Position numbers and translations under genes: made by a program
NCBI RefSeq assembly: GCF_000785515.1
Contig: NZ_CP009913.1
Location: forward strand, 524,001-588,000
Reading direction: 5' to 3'
Length of the DNA: 64,000 bases
Origin: Streptococcus salivarius
GTDB lineage: Bacteria; Bacillota; Bacilli; Lactobacillales; Streptococcaceae
The notes under the pieces: generated by a model
Told to the model about the DNA's origin: nothing
Seen by the model: the letters and a program-made list of their open reading frames with translations, nothing else
Databases searched by the model: none
In this document: in pieces, positions 34,948 to 43,181 of the stretch
Position numbering within the stretch: the first letter of the stretch is position 1
Layout: the number at the start of each line of letters is the position of its first letter

Positions 34948-36186
34948 ATGGCAACTAGAGAAGAATGGGTGCGTCACTTTGAGGACGTCAATGGGCGTAA
35001 ACCAAGTCCTGAGGAGTTTATGGAAGCTAAGAAAGAGGGCTTTGTCATTGCTTCGGAGGAACAAAGTGCCCCAGTGTCTGAGCAGGTTGAGGCTCAGCAG
35101 GTGGATAGTTCTGAAGCTACTGAAGAGGTGACAGCTGACTCAGTAGCAGATACGCAACCAGACGAGGCTCAGGTGGCATTAGAGGAGGAAGCTCCTAAGC
35201 CAATGCCTGAGTTGAATATGGAGAAAGAGCAAGAAAAAGAAACTCCAAAGACAAGTCAGATACCTTTGGAAAACCCTTATTACAAACCAAAAGTAACCAA
35301 GAACAATGCTTTTGTTAATATTGCTTTGCCAATTATTATCCTAGTTTTGGGGATTCTATTTGTCATTCTGTCTTGGACGCTTCCTTTCGGTTTTGTCTTT
35401 ACTTTCCTTGCTTTCTTCCTTATCATTTTGGCTATTGTGACTTTGGTTTTGAGTCTGAAGTCAACACGCAAGGCACTATCTATTATTGCCCTAGTCATGT
35501 CAATCATCTTCTTCATGACTTCGCTTGCTGGAGCAGGCTATCAAGCAGTGAAATTTGTCATGAACCATGCTGAGCAGTTCCAAAGTGACGGTCACGATAG
35601 AGCTTATCTGTACATCGATGAGAATTATAAGTTTGACTGGACTGAGGATCAGTTTAAGGAGTTGAAGGTTGGTACTTTGACATTGGACGAGGTTTTGGAC
35701 GCTCATGGTAAGGCGACTGATGCCGAGTATAGTGATGCTTACGAGGAAGATAAACCAGATTTACTAGACCTTACCTATAGAAAAGAAAATACAGATGGAA
35801 ACAACTATGTTCGTTTGACTTTCGAGATAAAAGACGGTGTCTATGTTTTGAAATCTGCCTCAGCAACCTTCGACTATGATAAGGTCAAAGAAGTTGATGA
35901 CTATCATAGCAACTGGACAAAAGATGACTATGAAAAGTTGTCTGTAGGTACACAAGCTGATTTGCTCAAGGGGACACGACTTTCTGAGGTGGTTGAAAAA
36001 CACCCAGAGGCTAGCTTCACTTATCATGAAATGACACAAACTGAACAAGGCGATCTCACTCAGTCAGTGAGTCTTAGCTACCGTGATTATAATCCAGAAA
36101 GTGGTAAGGTAGATGCTGTTCGTTTGACCTTTGACTATGACAAACGTGAAAACGAGTACTTCTTGACAGACAAATCAGACGAATAA
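34948..36186 (+). CDS. Membrane protein, paralogue of the 29939 gene
   Basis: A 412-residue protein with the same plan as the gene at 29939: an N-terminal WVRHFEDVNGRKPSPEEF domain, an acidic linker (residues 35-105), three membrane helices (about 120-205) and two C-terminal repeats beginning YKFDWTEDQFKELKVGT and HSNWTKDDYEKLSVGT. It lacks the Asp/Ser-rich linker of its paralogue. The pair brackets the ABC transporter block. Function unknown; the repeats resemble BLIP/SmpA-type domains. The ribosome site is AAAGGAG. Confidence 0.75.
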   Translation: MATREEWVRHFEDVNGRKPSPEEFMEAKKEGFVIASEEQSAPVSEQVEAQQVDSSEATEEVTADSVADTQPDEAQVALEEEAPKPMPELNMEKEQEKETPKTSQIPLENPYYKPKVTKNNAFVNIALPIIILVLGILFVILSWTLPFGFVFTFLAFFLIILAIVTLVLSLKSTRKALSIIALVMSIIFFMTSLAGAGYQAVKFVMNHAEQFQSDGHDRAYLYIDENYKFDWTEDQFKELKVGTLTLDEVLDAHGKATDAEYSDAYEEDKPDLLDLTYRKENTDGNNYVRLTFEIKDGVYVLKSASATFDYDKVKEVDDYHSNWTKDDYEKLSVGTQADLLKGTRLSEVVEKHPEASFTYHEMTQTEQGDLTQSVSLSYRDYNPESGKVDAVRLTFDYDKRENEYFLTDKSDE

Positions 36187-36206
36187 GACTACTTTTTAAT
36201 TAATTC

Positions 36207-36231
36207 AAGCTCAGGGTTGCCTGGGCTTTTT
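36207..36231 (+). terminator. Terminator after the 34948 gene
   Basis: AAGCTCAGG / CCTGGGCTT stem with a GTTG loop and T-run. Confidence 0.85.
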
Positions 36232-36257
36232 AGTATCAACAAAAAGAGGATAAAATC

Positions 36258-36266
36258 TGGTATAAT
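36258..36266 (+). promoter_or_regulatory. Extended -10 promoter of the LysR-lspA-rluD operon
   Basis: TGG-TATAAT, about 37 bases before the LysR start. Confidence 0.65.
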
Positions 36267-36302
36267 AGTATTGATTGATTTTTCAAGAAAGAAGTGTCAC
36301 AC

Positions 36303-37208
36303 ATGAACATACAACAACTACGTTATGTCGTAGCCATTGCCAACAGCGGAACCTTCCGTGAGGCAGCCAGCAAGCTCTTTGTGAGTCAGCCTAGCCTTTC
36401 GGTGGCTATCAAGGATTTGGAGCAGGAGCTGAATTTCCAAATTTTCACCCGTACAACGACGGGGGCTGTCTTGACCAGTCAGGGCATGACTTTTTACGAG
36501 CGTGCGCTTGAGGTGGTACGCAGTTTTGATAGTTTTGAAAATCGCTATCTCAATGCTTCTGAAAAGGGCAACCAGTTTTCGATTGCCAGCCAGCACTATG
36601 ACTTTTTGCCACCTTTGATCACGACTTTTTCAGAGCGCTATCCTGATTACAAGGATTTCCGTATCTTTGAGTCTACGACCATTCAGATTTTGGATGAGGT
36701 AGCCAAGGGGCACAGTGAGATTGGGATTATCTATTTGAATCGTCAAAATAGCAAGGGAATCCAGCAAAATATGGACAAGCTTGGGCTTGAGGCCATTGAT
36801 TTGATTCCGTTTAAGACGCACATTTATCTCCGTAAGGGCCATCCTCTGGCTAAAAAAGAAAGTCTTGTTATGGAGGACTTGGTGGCCTTGCCTACAGTGC
36901 GTTTCACTCAGGAGAAGGACGAGTACCTTTACTATTCTGAAAACTTTGTGGATACGTCAGATTCGTCTTTGATGTTTAACGTGACAGACCGTGCGACTTT
37001 GAACGGTATCTTGGAACGTACAGATGCCTATGCGACGGGATCTGGTTTCTTAGATGCGCAAAGTGTGAACGGGATTACGGTTATTCCGCTTGAGGATAAT
37101 TTGGATAACAAGATGGTTTATGTCCGCCGTAAGGGGATTAACTTGTCATCTTGTGCTCTCAAGTTTGTCAATGTTATGTTTGACTACTTTGATACATACA
37201 AACCGTAG
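36303..37208 (+). CDS. LysR-family transcriptional regulator (CpsY-like)
   Basis: A 301-residue LysR regulator: winged helix-turn-helix at residues 1-60 ([20 protein letters not shown], then [13 protein letters not shown]) and a periplasmic-binding-like effector domain from about residue 90. In other streptococci the regulator directly upstream of lspA is CpsY/MtaR-like, connected with methionine transport and surface properties; equivalence here is inferred from position. The start is placed at the ATG; an in-frame GTG nine bases upstream is possible. lspA begins eight bases after its stop. Confidence 0.87.
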   Translation: MNIQQLRYVVAIANSGTFREAASKLFVSQPSLSVAIKDLEQELNFQIFTRTTTGAVLTSQGMTFYERALEVVRSFDSFENRYLNASEKGNQFSIASQHYDFLPPLITTFSERYPDYKDFRIFESTTIQILDEVAKGHSEIGIIYLNRQNSKGIQQNMDKLGLEAIDLIPFKTHIYLRKGHPLAKKESLVMEDLVALPTVRFTQEKDEYLYYSENFVDTSDSSLMFNVTDRATLNGILERTDAYATGSGFLDAQSVNGITVIPLEDNLDNKMVYVRRKGINLSSCALKFVNVMFDYFDTYKP

Positions 37209-37216
37209 GAGGACTT

Positions 37217-37678
37217 ATGCGTAAGGTTGCGATTCCTTTGGCTATTCTGGCTCTGATTGGTTTGGATCAGTGGGTTAAGCATTGGGTTGTGGCAAATATT
37301 GCCCTTAACCAAGTTATCAAGGCTATTCCTGGACTTTTCAGTTTGACCTATCTACAGAACCGTGGTGCTGCCTTTTCGATTTTACAGGATCAGAAATATT
37401 TCTTTGTGATTTTGACGGTTCTAGTGATTGGTGCGGCTATGGTTTATCTGGTTAAGAATTACCAGAAGAGTCTTTGGCTGGTGCTATCTTTGGTTTTGAT
37501 TATCTCAGGTGGTATTGGTAACTTTATTGACCGTGTGCACTTGGGTTACGTGGTTGATATGGTTCAGCTTGATTTTATTGATTTTGCAATATTTAACGTG
37601 GCAGACTCCTATCTAACGGTAGGCGTGCTGCTCTTGATTTTAATCTTATGGAAAGAGGAAAATGGAAGTCATCATTAA
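37217..37678 (+). CDS. lspA: Lipoprotein signal peptidase (SPase II)
   Basis: LspA cleaves signal peptides of prolipoproteins before the acylated Cys, such as the lipoprotein at 14971. The 153-residue, four-helix protein has both catalytic Asp motifs: [15 protein letters not shown] near residue 95-110 and [11 protein letters not shown] near residue 126. The ribosome site is TAGGAGG. It overlaps rluD by 17 bases, indicating coupling. Confidence 0.95.
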   Translation: MRKVAIPLAILALIGLDQWVKHWVVANIALNQVIKAIPGLFSLTYLQNRGAAFSILQDQKYFFVILTVLVIGAAMVYLVKNYQKSLWLVLSLVLIISGGIGNFIDRVHLGYVVDMVQLDFIDFAIFNVADSYLTVGVLLLILILWKEENGSHH

Positions 37679-38552
37679 AGAGGCGGGCAACCGTCTGGAC
37701 AAGGCTTTGGCAGATTTGACAGAATTGTCACGTAGTCAGGCCAATGAAGCGATTAAGGCTGGAACGGTCTTGGTTAATGGTAAGTCGGCAAAGGCCAAGT
37801 ATGCGGTTAAAGAGGGTGATGTCATCACCTATGAATTGCCAGAAGAAGAGGTCTTGGAATACAAGGCTGAAGATATTCCTTTGGATATTATCTACGAAGA
37901 TGCGGATGTGGCAGTGGTCAACAAGCCTCAAGGCATGGTTGTCCATCCATCAGCTGGTCACACGTCTGGTACCTTGGTCAATGCCCTAATGTATCATGTC
38001 AAGGACCTCTCGTCTATCAATGGTGTGGTGCGTCCAGGGATTGTCCACCGTATCGACAAGGACACGTCTGGTCTCCTTATGATTGCTAAGAATGATAAGG
38101 CTCACAATGCTTTGGCGGCTGAGCTTAAGGATAAGAAGTCCCTTCGCAAGTATGTGGCTATTGTGCATGGCAATCTACCTAACGATCGAGGCGTGATTGA
38201 GGCTCCGATTGGGCGTTCAGATAAGGACCGCAAGAAGCAGGCAGTCACAGCTAAAGGAAAACCTGCAGTAACACGATTTACCGTTCTTGAACGTTTTGGC
38301 AACTATACTTTGGTAGAGTTGCAGCTGGAAACAGGTCGCACACACCAGATTCGTGTGCACATGGCTTATATCGGTCACCCGGTGGCGGGCGATCCTCTTT
38401 ATGGGCCACGCAAGACCCTCAAGGGCCATGGCCAATTTCTACATGCTAAGACCCTTGGTTTCACACATCCTACGACTGGAGAATTGGTCGAATTTACAGC
38501 GGAAGAACCTGCTATTTTCAAGGAAACCTTGGAGAAGTTGAGAGAAGCGTAA
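37662..38552 (+). CDS. rluD: RluD-type 23S rRNA pseudouridine synthase
   Basis: RluA/RluD family pseudouridine synthase, 296 residues. The N-terminal S4 RNA-binding domain covers residues 1-60 ([21 protein letters not shown]), and the catalytic core has [12 protein letters not shown] near residue 130 with the active-site Asp, plus [12 protein letters not shown]. Streptococcal members modify 23S rRNA helix 69 or nearby positions; the exact site is inferred. It overlaps lspA and ends at a terminator before the pyr cluster. Confidence 0.92.
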   Translation: MEVIIKEAGNRLDKALADLTELSRSQANEAIKAGTVLVNGKSAKAKYAVKEGDVITYELPEEEVLEYKAEDIPLDIIYEDADVAVVNKPQGMVVHPSAGHTSGTLVNALMYHVKDLSSINGVVRPGIVHRIDKDTSGLLMIAKNDKAHNALAAELKDKKSLRKYVAIVHGNLPNDRGVIEAPIGRSDKDRKKQAVTAKGKPAVTRFTVLERFGNYTLVELQLETGRTHQIRVHMAYIGHPVAGDPLYGPRKTLKGHGQFLHAKTLGFTHPTTGELVEFTAEEPAIFKETLEKLREA

Positions 38553-38560
38553 CAGTTATT

Positions 38561-38598
38561 AAACGGATAGTCTTTCTTGGGAGGGGCGTCCGTTTTTT
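38561..38598 (+). terminator. Terminator after rluD
   Basis: AAACGGA / TCCGTTT stem with a long loop, then T-run. Confidence 0.7.
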
Positions 38599-38600
38599 TC

Positions 38601-38629
38601 TTGTAAAAGAGTCTGAAATTTGCTATAAT
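38601..38629 (+). promoter_or_regulatory. Promoter of the pyr cluster
   Basis: TTGTAA, 17-bp spacer, TATAAT with TGC upstream. Confidence 0.85.
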
Positions 38630-38654
38630 TTACCTAATTAAATAAGTCCTTTAA

Positions 38655-38751
38655 TCACTGTCCAGAGAGGCAGGCAAGGAGCCATGAGAAGTGTACGGGT
38701 GAACTGTACTCATATTTTTGTGTATCTCCTTGTTTTCGAGGGGATTTTTTT
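38655..38751 (+). promoter_or_regulatory. PyrR attenuator upstream of pyrR
   Basis: The PyrR-binding hairpin TCCAGAGAGGCAGGCAAGGA (38661-38680; hexaloop CAGAGA closed by C-G) is followed by a terminator ATCTCCT / AGGGGAT with seven T (38724-38751). UMP-bound PyrR is expected to stabilise the anti-antiterminator and stop transcription, as known for Bacillus and lactic acid bacteria. Confidence 0.9.
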
Positions 38752-38772
38752 GTATTTAGAAAGGTTCTTTTT

Positions 38773-39294
38773 ATGAAGAAAAAAGAGATCGTCGATGACG
38801 TAACCATGAAACGTGCCATTACACGTATCACTTATGAGATTATTGAGCGTAACAAAAATCTCGACAAGATTGTCTTGGCTGGTATTAAGACACGTGGTGT
38901 CTATATTGCACAGCGTATCCAAGAGCGCTTGAAACAGTTGGAAAACCTTGATGTGCCATTGATTGAGCTTGACACTAAAGCTTTCCGTGATGATGTTAAG
39001 GCTGAGCAAGACACATCTGTTTTCCCTATTGAAATTGATGGTACAGATGTTATCCTTGTGGATGATGTGCTTTACACAGGTCGTACGATTCGTGCAGCTA
39101 TTGATAATATCGTTAGCCATGGACGTCCGGCGCGTGTTGGTTTGGCTGTCTTGGTTGACCGTGGTCACCGTGAATTGCCAATCCGTGCGGACTATGTTGG
39201 TAAAAATATCCCAACTAGTGAGTCAGAAGAAATCGAAGTTTTGGTTGCAGAAGTTGATGGCAAAGATAGCGTCAACATTATCGATCCAAGCTAA
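38773..39294 (+). CDS. pyrR: PyrR bifunctional attenuation regulator / uracil phosphoribosyltransferase
   Basis: PyrR binds pyr leader RNAs in response to UMP/UTP versus PRPP and has weak uracil phosphoribosyltransferase activity. The PRPP-binding loop [16 protein letters not shown] lies near residues 95-110, and basic residues for RNA contact surround it. 173 residues is typical. It is the first gene of pyrR-uraA-pyrB-carA-carB and autoregulated through the leader attenuator. A further leader with the repeated RNA element separates it from uraA. Confidence 0.96.
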   Translation: MKKKEIVDDVTMKRAITRITYEIIERNKNLDKIVLAGIKTRGVYIAQRIQERLKQLENLDVPLIELDTKAFRDDVKAEQDTSVFPIEIDGTDVILVDDVLYTGRTIRAAIDNIVSHGRPARVGLAVLVDRGHRELPIRADYVGKNIPTSESEEIEVLVAEVDGKDSVNIIDPS

Positions 39295-39305
39295 GTTGAC
39301 TGACG

Positions 39306-39330
39306 GATAGGGTGAAACGCCCTTTGTATC
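39306..39330 (+). other. Minimal copy of the pyr RNA element
   Basis: GATA-GGG-TGAAAC-GCCC-TTTG-TATC keeps only the basal helix and the conserved 3' TTTGTATC of the full element that starts ten bases later. It looks like a deletion derivative. Its GCCC could pair with the GGGC of the full copy. Confidence 0.5.
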
Positions 39331-39339
39331 TTATTAATT

Positions 39340-39444
39340 GAACACGGGCTAAGAGCTGTGTAAAATAGATAAATCTTCCTAGAAGCTAAAGCTTCGGCGT
39401 CAGATTTCCTAATTTTACTTTGCTCTTTGTACGCCCTTTGTATC
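39340..39444 (+). ncRNA. Repeated pyr leader RNA element, copy 1 (uraA)
   Basis: GAACAC-GGGC-T-AAGAGC ... GCTCTT-TGTAC-GCCC-TTTGTATC. Inside are GTAAAATAG/CTAATTTTAC, AAATC/GATTT and GAAGC/GCTTC stems with internal loop TTCCTA opposite GGCGTCA. The same architecture with different helix sequences recurs at 41737 and 43071. The element ends 25 bases before the uraA start. No T-run follows, so control of translation or RNA stability is more likely than termination. Confidence 0.75.
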
Positions 39445-39469
39445 TTAATTTAAGGAGTCCTTTGATATC

Positions 39470-40747
39470 GTGAATAACGTAAAATATGATGTGAATGATA
39501 TGCCAAAACCTGGTTTATTGGTTGGTTTGTCATTTCAGCACTTGTTTGCCATGTTTGGTGCGACGGTGCTTGTGCCGATTTTGGTTGGGATTGATCCCGC
39601 TATTGCTCTTTTCTCATCTGGTTTGGGAACTTTAGCTCACTTGACGGTGACCAAGTACAAAATTCCAGCTTACATGGGGTCTAGTTTTGCCTATATTGCG
39701 GCTATGCAGACACTTATGAAGACTGATGGCATTGCGGCAGTGGCTCAAGGTGCCATGGCAGGTGGTTTGGTTTACTTGCTTGTGGCTCTGATTGTTAAGT
39801 ATGCGGGTAAAGACTGGATTGATAAGGTCCTTCCACCAATTGTGGTTGGCCCTATTATCATGGTGATTGGTTTGAACCTTGCGGCTAATGCAGTCAATGA
39901 TGCAACAACTTTAAATAAAAGCTATAGTATCTATGCTCTCTTGATTTCGATGGTGACCCTCTTTGCGGTTATCCTCTTTAACATGTATGGCAAGAAGATT
40001 ATCGGTGTTATCCCAATTTTACTTGGTTTAATTGTGGGCTATATTTTCTCAGCGGTTCTTGGTTTGCTGACAGGACATAGCTTTATCAATTTCTCAGAGG
40101 TAGCAGTGGCACATTGGATTCAGGTTCCAAACTTTGACATTCCATTTGTGGATTATAGCTTCAAGCTCTATCCAAGTGCGATTTTGACCATGGCTCCGAT
40201 TGCCTTTGTGACGATGACTGAACACTTTGGTCACGTCATGGTTCTAAACAGTTTGACTGAGCGTGATTACTTTAAAGATCCAGGTCTTGACCGTACCCTT
40301 ACTGGTGATGGTTTGGCACAGATTATCGCTGGATTCTTTGGAGCTCCTCCGGTAACTTCTTATGGTGAAAATATTGGGGTTATGGCCCTCAGTAAGGTCT
40401 ACTCAGTTTACGTTATTGCGGGCGCAGCAGTGATTGCGGTCTTGATGAGCTTTATTGGTAAGCTGTCAGCACTCTTGCATTCTATTCCAACTCCTGTATT
40501 AGGGGGATTATCTATTGCTCTCTTTGGGGTTATCGCTGCTAGCGGTTTGAAAATTTTAGTTGAACATAAGATTGATTTTGATAATAAAAAGAATCTCTTG
40601 ATTGCTAGCGTTATCTTGGTTTCTGGTATCGGTGGTTTGATGATTGACCTTGGTGGTCTTCAAATCACGGGTGTGGCAAGCTCAACCATTCTTGGTATCT
40701 TGCTTTATCAAATTTTGCCAGATCCTAAAAAAGGTAGCAAAGATTAG
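39470..40747 (+). CDS. uraA: Uracil permease (UraA/PyrP)
   Basis: A 425-residue uracil:proton symporter of the NCS2 family with about 14 helices. Motifs: GLLVGLSFQHLFAMFGATVLVP at the N-terminus, and near residue 287 the PPVTSYGENIGVMALSKVYS signature. It takes up uracil for salvage, alongside de novo genes pyrB/carAB. The start is GTG, with AAGGAG 12 bases upstream, a rather long spacing. pyrB begins 24 bases after its stop without a separate leader. Confidence 0.94.
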   Translation: MNNVKYDVNDMPKPGLLVGLSFQHLFAMFGATVLVPILVGIDPAIALFSSGLGTLAHLTVTKYKIPAYMGSSFAYIAAMQTLMKTDGIAAVAQGAMAGGLVYLLVALIVKYAGKDWIDKVLPPIVVGPIIMVIGLNLAANAVNDATTLNKSYSIYALLISMVTLFAVILFNMYGKKIIGVIPILLGLIVGYIFSAVLGLLTGHSFINFSEVAVAHWIQVPNFDIPFVDYSFKLYPSAILTMAPIAFVTMTEHFGHVMVLNSLTERDYFKDPGLDRTLTGDGLAQIIAGFFGAPPVTSYGENIGVMALSKVYSVYVIAGAAVIAVLMSFIGKLSALLHSIPTPVLGGLSIALFGVIAASGLKILVEHKIDFDNKKNLLIASVILVSGIGGLMIDLGGLQITGVASSTILGILLYQILPDPKKGSKD

Positions 40748-40771
40748 TCAATCAATTTAAAAGGAAAAACT

Positions 40772-41698
40772 ATGGCGATTGCAGATGGAAAAGTGTCACT
40801 GAAACATTTGGTGACCATGGAAACCCTCACGAATGAAGAGGTCTTGGGCCTGATTCGTCGAGGTGGAGATTTTAAAAATGGCAGAGCTGATTTCCAGCTG
40901 GATCGACAGTATTTCGCTGCCAATCTCTTTTTTGAAAATTCAACACGAACACACAAGTCCTTCGAAGTGGCTGAGAAAAAACTTGGCTTGGATGTGATTG
41001 AGTTCGATGCTGGAACTAGCTCGGTGAATAAGGGTGAGACTCTCTATGACACGATTTTGACCATGTCTGCCTTGGGGGTTGACATCTGTGTGGTTCGCCA
41101 CTCGGAAGTCGATTACTACAAGCAGTTGATTGATAGTAGGACTATTCAGACCTCTATTGTTAATGGTGGTGATGGTTCAGGGCAACACCCAAGTCAGTGT
41201 TTGCTTGACTTGATGACCATTTACGAAGAGTTCGGAACCTTTGAAAATCTTAAGATTTGTATTGCAGGTGACATTACGCATTCGCGTGTCGCTAAGTCCA
41301 ATATGCAGATTCTCAAGCGTTTGGGTGCTCAGCTTTATTTTGCTGGTCCTGCAGAGTGGTACTCGAATGAGTTCGATGTCTATGGTCAGCATGTGGCTAT
41401 TGACGACGTCATTGAGGACTTGGATGTGCTCATGTTGCTTCGTGTTCAGCACGAACGTCATGGGGACGATAAAGGATTTTCAAAAGAAGACTACCATGCT
41501 CTCTATGGTTTGACTGAAGAACGTTATGCCAAGCTAGCTGATCAGGCGATTATCATGCATCCTGCTCCGGTTAATCGTGATGTGGAGATTGCTGATAGCC
41601 TGGTTGAGGCGCCTAAGGCTCGTATCGTTGCTCAGATGCAAAACGGGGTCTTTGTCCGTATGGCAATTATTGAAGCTATTTTAAATGGCAAAGCGTAA
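40772..41698 (+). CDS. pyrB: Aspartate carbamoyltransferase catalytic subunit
   Basis: ATCase condenses carbamoyl phosphate with aspartate, the first committed step of pyrimidine synthesis. The carbamoyl-phosphate site [13 protein letters not shown] is near residue 53, [12 protein letters not shown] near residue 165, LRVQHERH and [11 protein letters not shown] follow. The 308-residue protein is the catalytic type without a pyrI partner, as usual in Firmicutes. It is co-transcribed with uraA. Confidence 0.97.
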   Translation: MAIADGKVSLKHLVTMETLTNEEVLGLIRRGGDFKNGRADFQLDRQYFAANLFFENSTRTHKSFEVAEKKLGLDVIEFDAGTSSVNKGETLYDTILTMSALGVDICVVRHSEVDYYKQLIDSRTIQTSIVNGGDGSGQHPSQCLLDLMTIYEEFGTFENLKICIAGDITHSRVAKSNMQILKRLGAQLYFAGPAEWYSNEFDVYGQHVAIDDVIEDLDVLMLLRVQHERHGDDKGFSKEDYHALYGLTEERYAKLADQAIIMHPAPVNRDVEIADSLVEAPKARIVAQMQNGVFVRMAIIEAILNGKA

Positions 41699-41710
41699 AC
41701 TACGTTAACC

Positions 41711-41726
41711 GATTCCTGAGAGAATC
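41711..41726 (+). promoter_or_regulatory. PyrR-type hairpin in the carA leader
   Basis: GATTC-CTGAGA-GAATC. Hexaloop CTGAGA closed by C-G, matching the PyrR binding-loop pattern CNGAGA seen in the pyrR leader. It precedes RNA element copy 2 by ten bases. No classical terminator follows. Confidence 0.6.
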
Positions 41727-41736
41727 AGACGAAAAA

Positions 41737-41837
41737 GAACATGGGCTAAATCTTTGGAAAAGAGACAAATCTTCCTAGAGGCTGAAGCTTCTCTGTCAGA
41801 TTTGCTTTTCATTCAGATTTTTAACGCCCTTTGTATC
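41737..41837 (+). ncRNA. Repeated pyr leader RNA element, copy 2 (carA)
   Basis: GAACAT-GGGC-T-AAATCT ... AGATTT-TTAAC-GCCC-TTTGTATC. Inner stems GAAAAG/CTTTTC, AAATC/GATTT, GAGGC/GCTTC with loop TTCCTA opposite CTGTCA. Helix P2 (AAATCT/AGATTT) replaces AAGAGC/GCTCTT of copy 1 by compensatory changes. It ends 25 bases before carA. Confidence 0.75.
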
Positions 41838-41862
41838 TTAGTGAAAGGAACAATTTACTATA

Positions 41863-42951
41863 ATGGCAAAACGTTTACTTATTTTGGAAGACGGCACTAT
41901 TTTTGAAGGTCAGGCCTTCGGTGCTGATGTGGATGTGACGGGTGAAATCGTCTTTAATACTGGTATGACAGGTTATCAAGAATCTATCACAGACCAGTCT
42001 TACAATGGTCAAATTTTGACTTTTACTTATCCACTTGTTGGTAACTACGGTGTTAACCGTGACGACTATGAGTCAATTAAGCCAACGACTAAGGGTGTTG
42101 TTGTGTCAGAGGCCAGCCGTCGTGCCAGCAACTGGCGAAACCAAATGACCTTGGATGAGTTTTTGAAGGCGAAAAACATCCCTGGTATCTCTGGTATTGA
42201 TACACGTGCCTTGACTAAGATTATCCGTCAACACGGTACCATGAAGGCCACTTTGGCTAGCCCTGGTGACAGTATCGAGCACTTGCAAGATCAATTGCGT
42301 GCGACTGTTTTGCCAACGAATAATATTGAGCAGGTATCAACTAAGACAGCCTACCCAGCACCAGGTGTTGGTAAAAATATCGTTTTGGTTGACTTTGGAC
42401 TCAAGCACTCTATCTTGCGTGAGTTTTCAAAACGTGATTGTAACGTGACTGTGGTGCCACATGATATCACTGCTGAAGAAATTCTCCACCTTAATCCAGA
42501 TGGTGTGATGTTGTCAAACGGTCCAGGTAACCCTGAAGATGTGCCGTACGCACTTGATATGATTCGTGGCATCCAAGGTAAAATTCCAATCTTTGGTATT
42601 TGTATGGGACACCAGTTGTTTAGTTTGGCTAATGGTGCCAAGGCCTACAAGATGAAGTTTGGTCACCGTGGATTTAACCATGCGGTTCGTGAAATTGCGA
42701 CTGGTCGTGTTGATTTCACCAGCCAAAACCATGGTTATGCCATTGACCGTGAGTCACTTCCAGATTGCCTCATGGTAACACACGAAGAAATTAACGATAA
42801 GTCAGTTGAAGGTGTTCGTCACCGTGACTTCCCTGCATTCTCAGTGCAATTCCACCCAGATGCAGCTCCTGGTCCACACGATGCTAGCTATCTCTTTGAT
42901 GAGTTCTTGGAATTGATTGATGCTTTCCAAGCTGAAAAAGCACGTCGTTAA
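41863..42951 (+). CDS. carA: Carbamoyl phosphate synthase small subunit
   Basis: The glutaminase subunit supplies ammonia to CarB for carbamoyl phosphate synthesis, shared by pyrimidine and arginine pathways. The N-terminal half has [17 protein letters not shown]; the class I glutamine amidotransferase domain shows SNGPGNPED, the catalytic Cys in FGICMGHQL and the His/Glu pair in [11 protein letters not shown]. 362 residues is normal. AAAGGA lies about 13 bases from the ATG. A 164-base leader with a PyrR-type hairpin and RNA element copy 2 precedes it. Confidence 0.97.
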   Translation: MAKRLLILEDGTIFEGQAFGADVDVTGEIVFNTGMTGYQESITDQSYNGQILTFTYPLVGNYGVNRDDYESIKPTTKGVVVSEASRRASNWRNQMTLDEFLKAKNIPGISGIDTRALTKIIRQHGTMKATLASPGDSIEHLQDQLRATVLPTNNIEQVSTKTAYPAPGVGKNIVLVDFGLKHSILREFSKRDCNVTVVPHDITAEEILHLNPDGVMLSNGPGNPEDVPYALDMIRGIQGKIPIFGICMGHQLFSLANGAKAYKMKFGHRGFNHAVREIATGRVDFTSQNHGYAIDRESLPDCLMVTHEEINDKSVEGVRHRDFPAFSVQFHPDAAPGPHDASYLFDEFLELIDAFQAEKARR

Positions 42952-43017
42952 TTGCAACTGTCTAGTGACTATAGTGGGGTGTGACTCTTGTTCGCCCCAG
43001 TCTACTACCTTATTTAA

Positions 43018-43037
43018 TGACAACCAGAGAGTTGTCA
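43018..43037 (+). promoter_or_regulatory. PyrR-type hairpin in the carB leader
   Basis: TGACAAC-CAGAGA-GTTGTCA, a perfect 7-bp stem with the CAGAGA hexaloop closed by C-G, as in the pyrR leader. It lies 33 bases upstream of RNA element copy 3. Confidence 0.65.
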
Positions 43038-43058
43038 AATAGAAAGGAGAAGATACAG

Positions 43059-43074
43059 GTTCACGGAAGTGAAC
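43059..43074 (+). other. Hairpin competing with the base of RNA element copy 3
   Basis: GTTCAC-GGAA-GTGAAC is a perfect 6-bp hairpin with a GNRA-type tetraloop. Its right arm uses the GAAC that would otherwise pair at the base of the element (43071-43174), so the two folds are partly exclusive. Confidence 0.5.
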
Positions 43075-43174
43075 ACGCCCTAAGGACTGTGTGAAAAAGA
43101 TAAACGGTGACTAGACGCTTGGGCGTCGTCGTCACGTTTCCTATTTCCACTGGGTCTTTAACGGGCTTTGTATC
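43071..43174 (+). ncRNA. Repeated pyr leader RNA element, copy 3 (carB)
   Basis: GAACAC-GCCC-T-AAGGAC ... GTCTT-TAAC-GGGC-TTTGTATC. The basal helix is inverted (GCCC/GGGC instead of GGGC/GCCC), and the inner helices are AAACG/CGTTT and GACGC/GCGTC instead of AAATC/GATTT and GAAGC/GCTTC, with conserved CTA and GTCA loop bases. It ends seven bases before the carB ATG, with no Shine-Dalgarno sequence in between. Confidence 0.78.
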
Positions 43175-43181
43175 ATAAATT

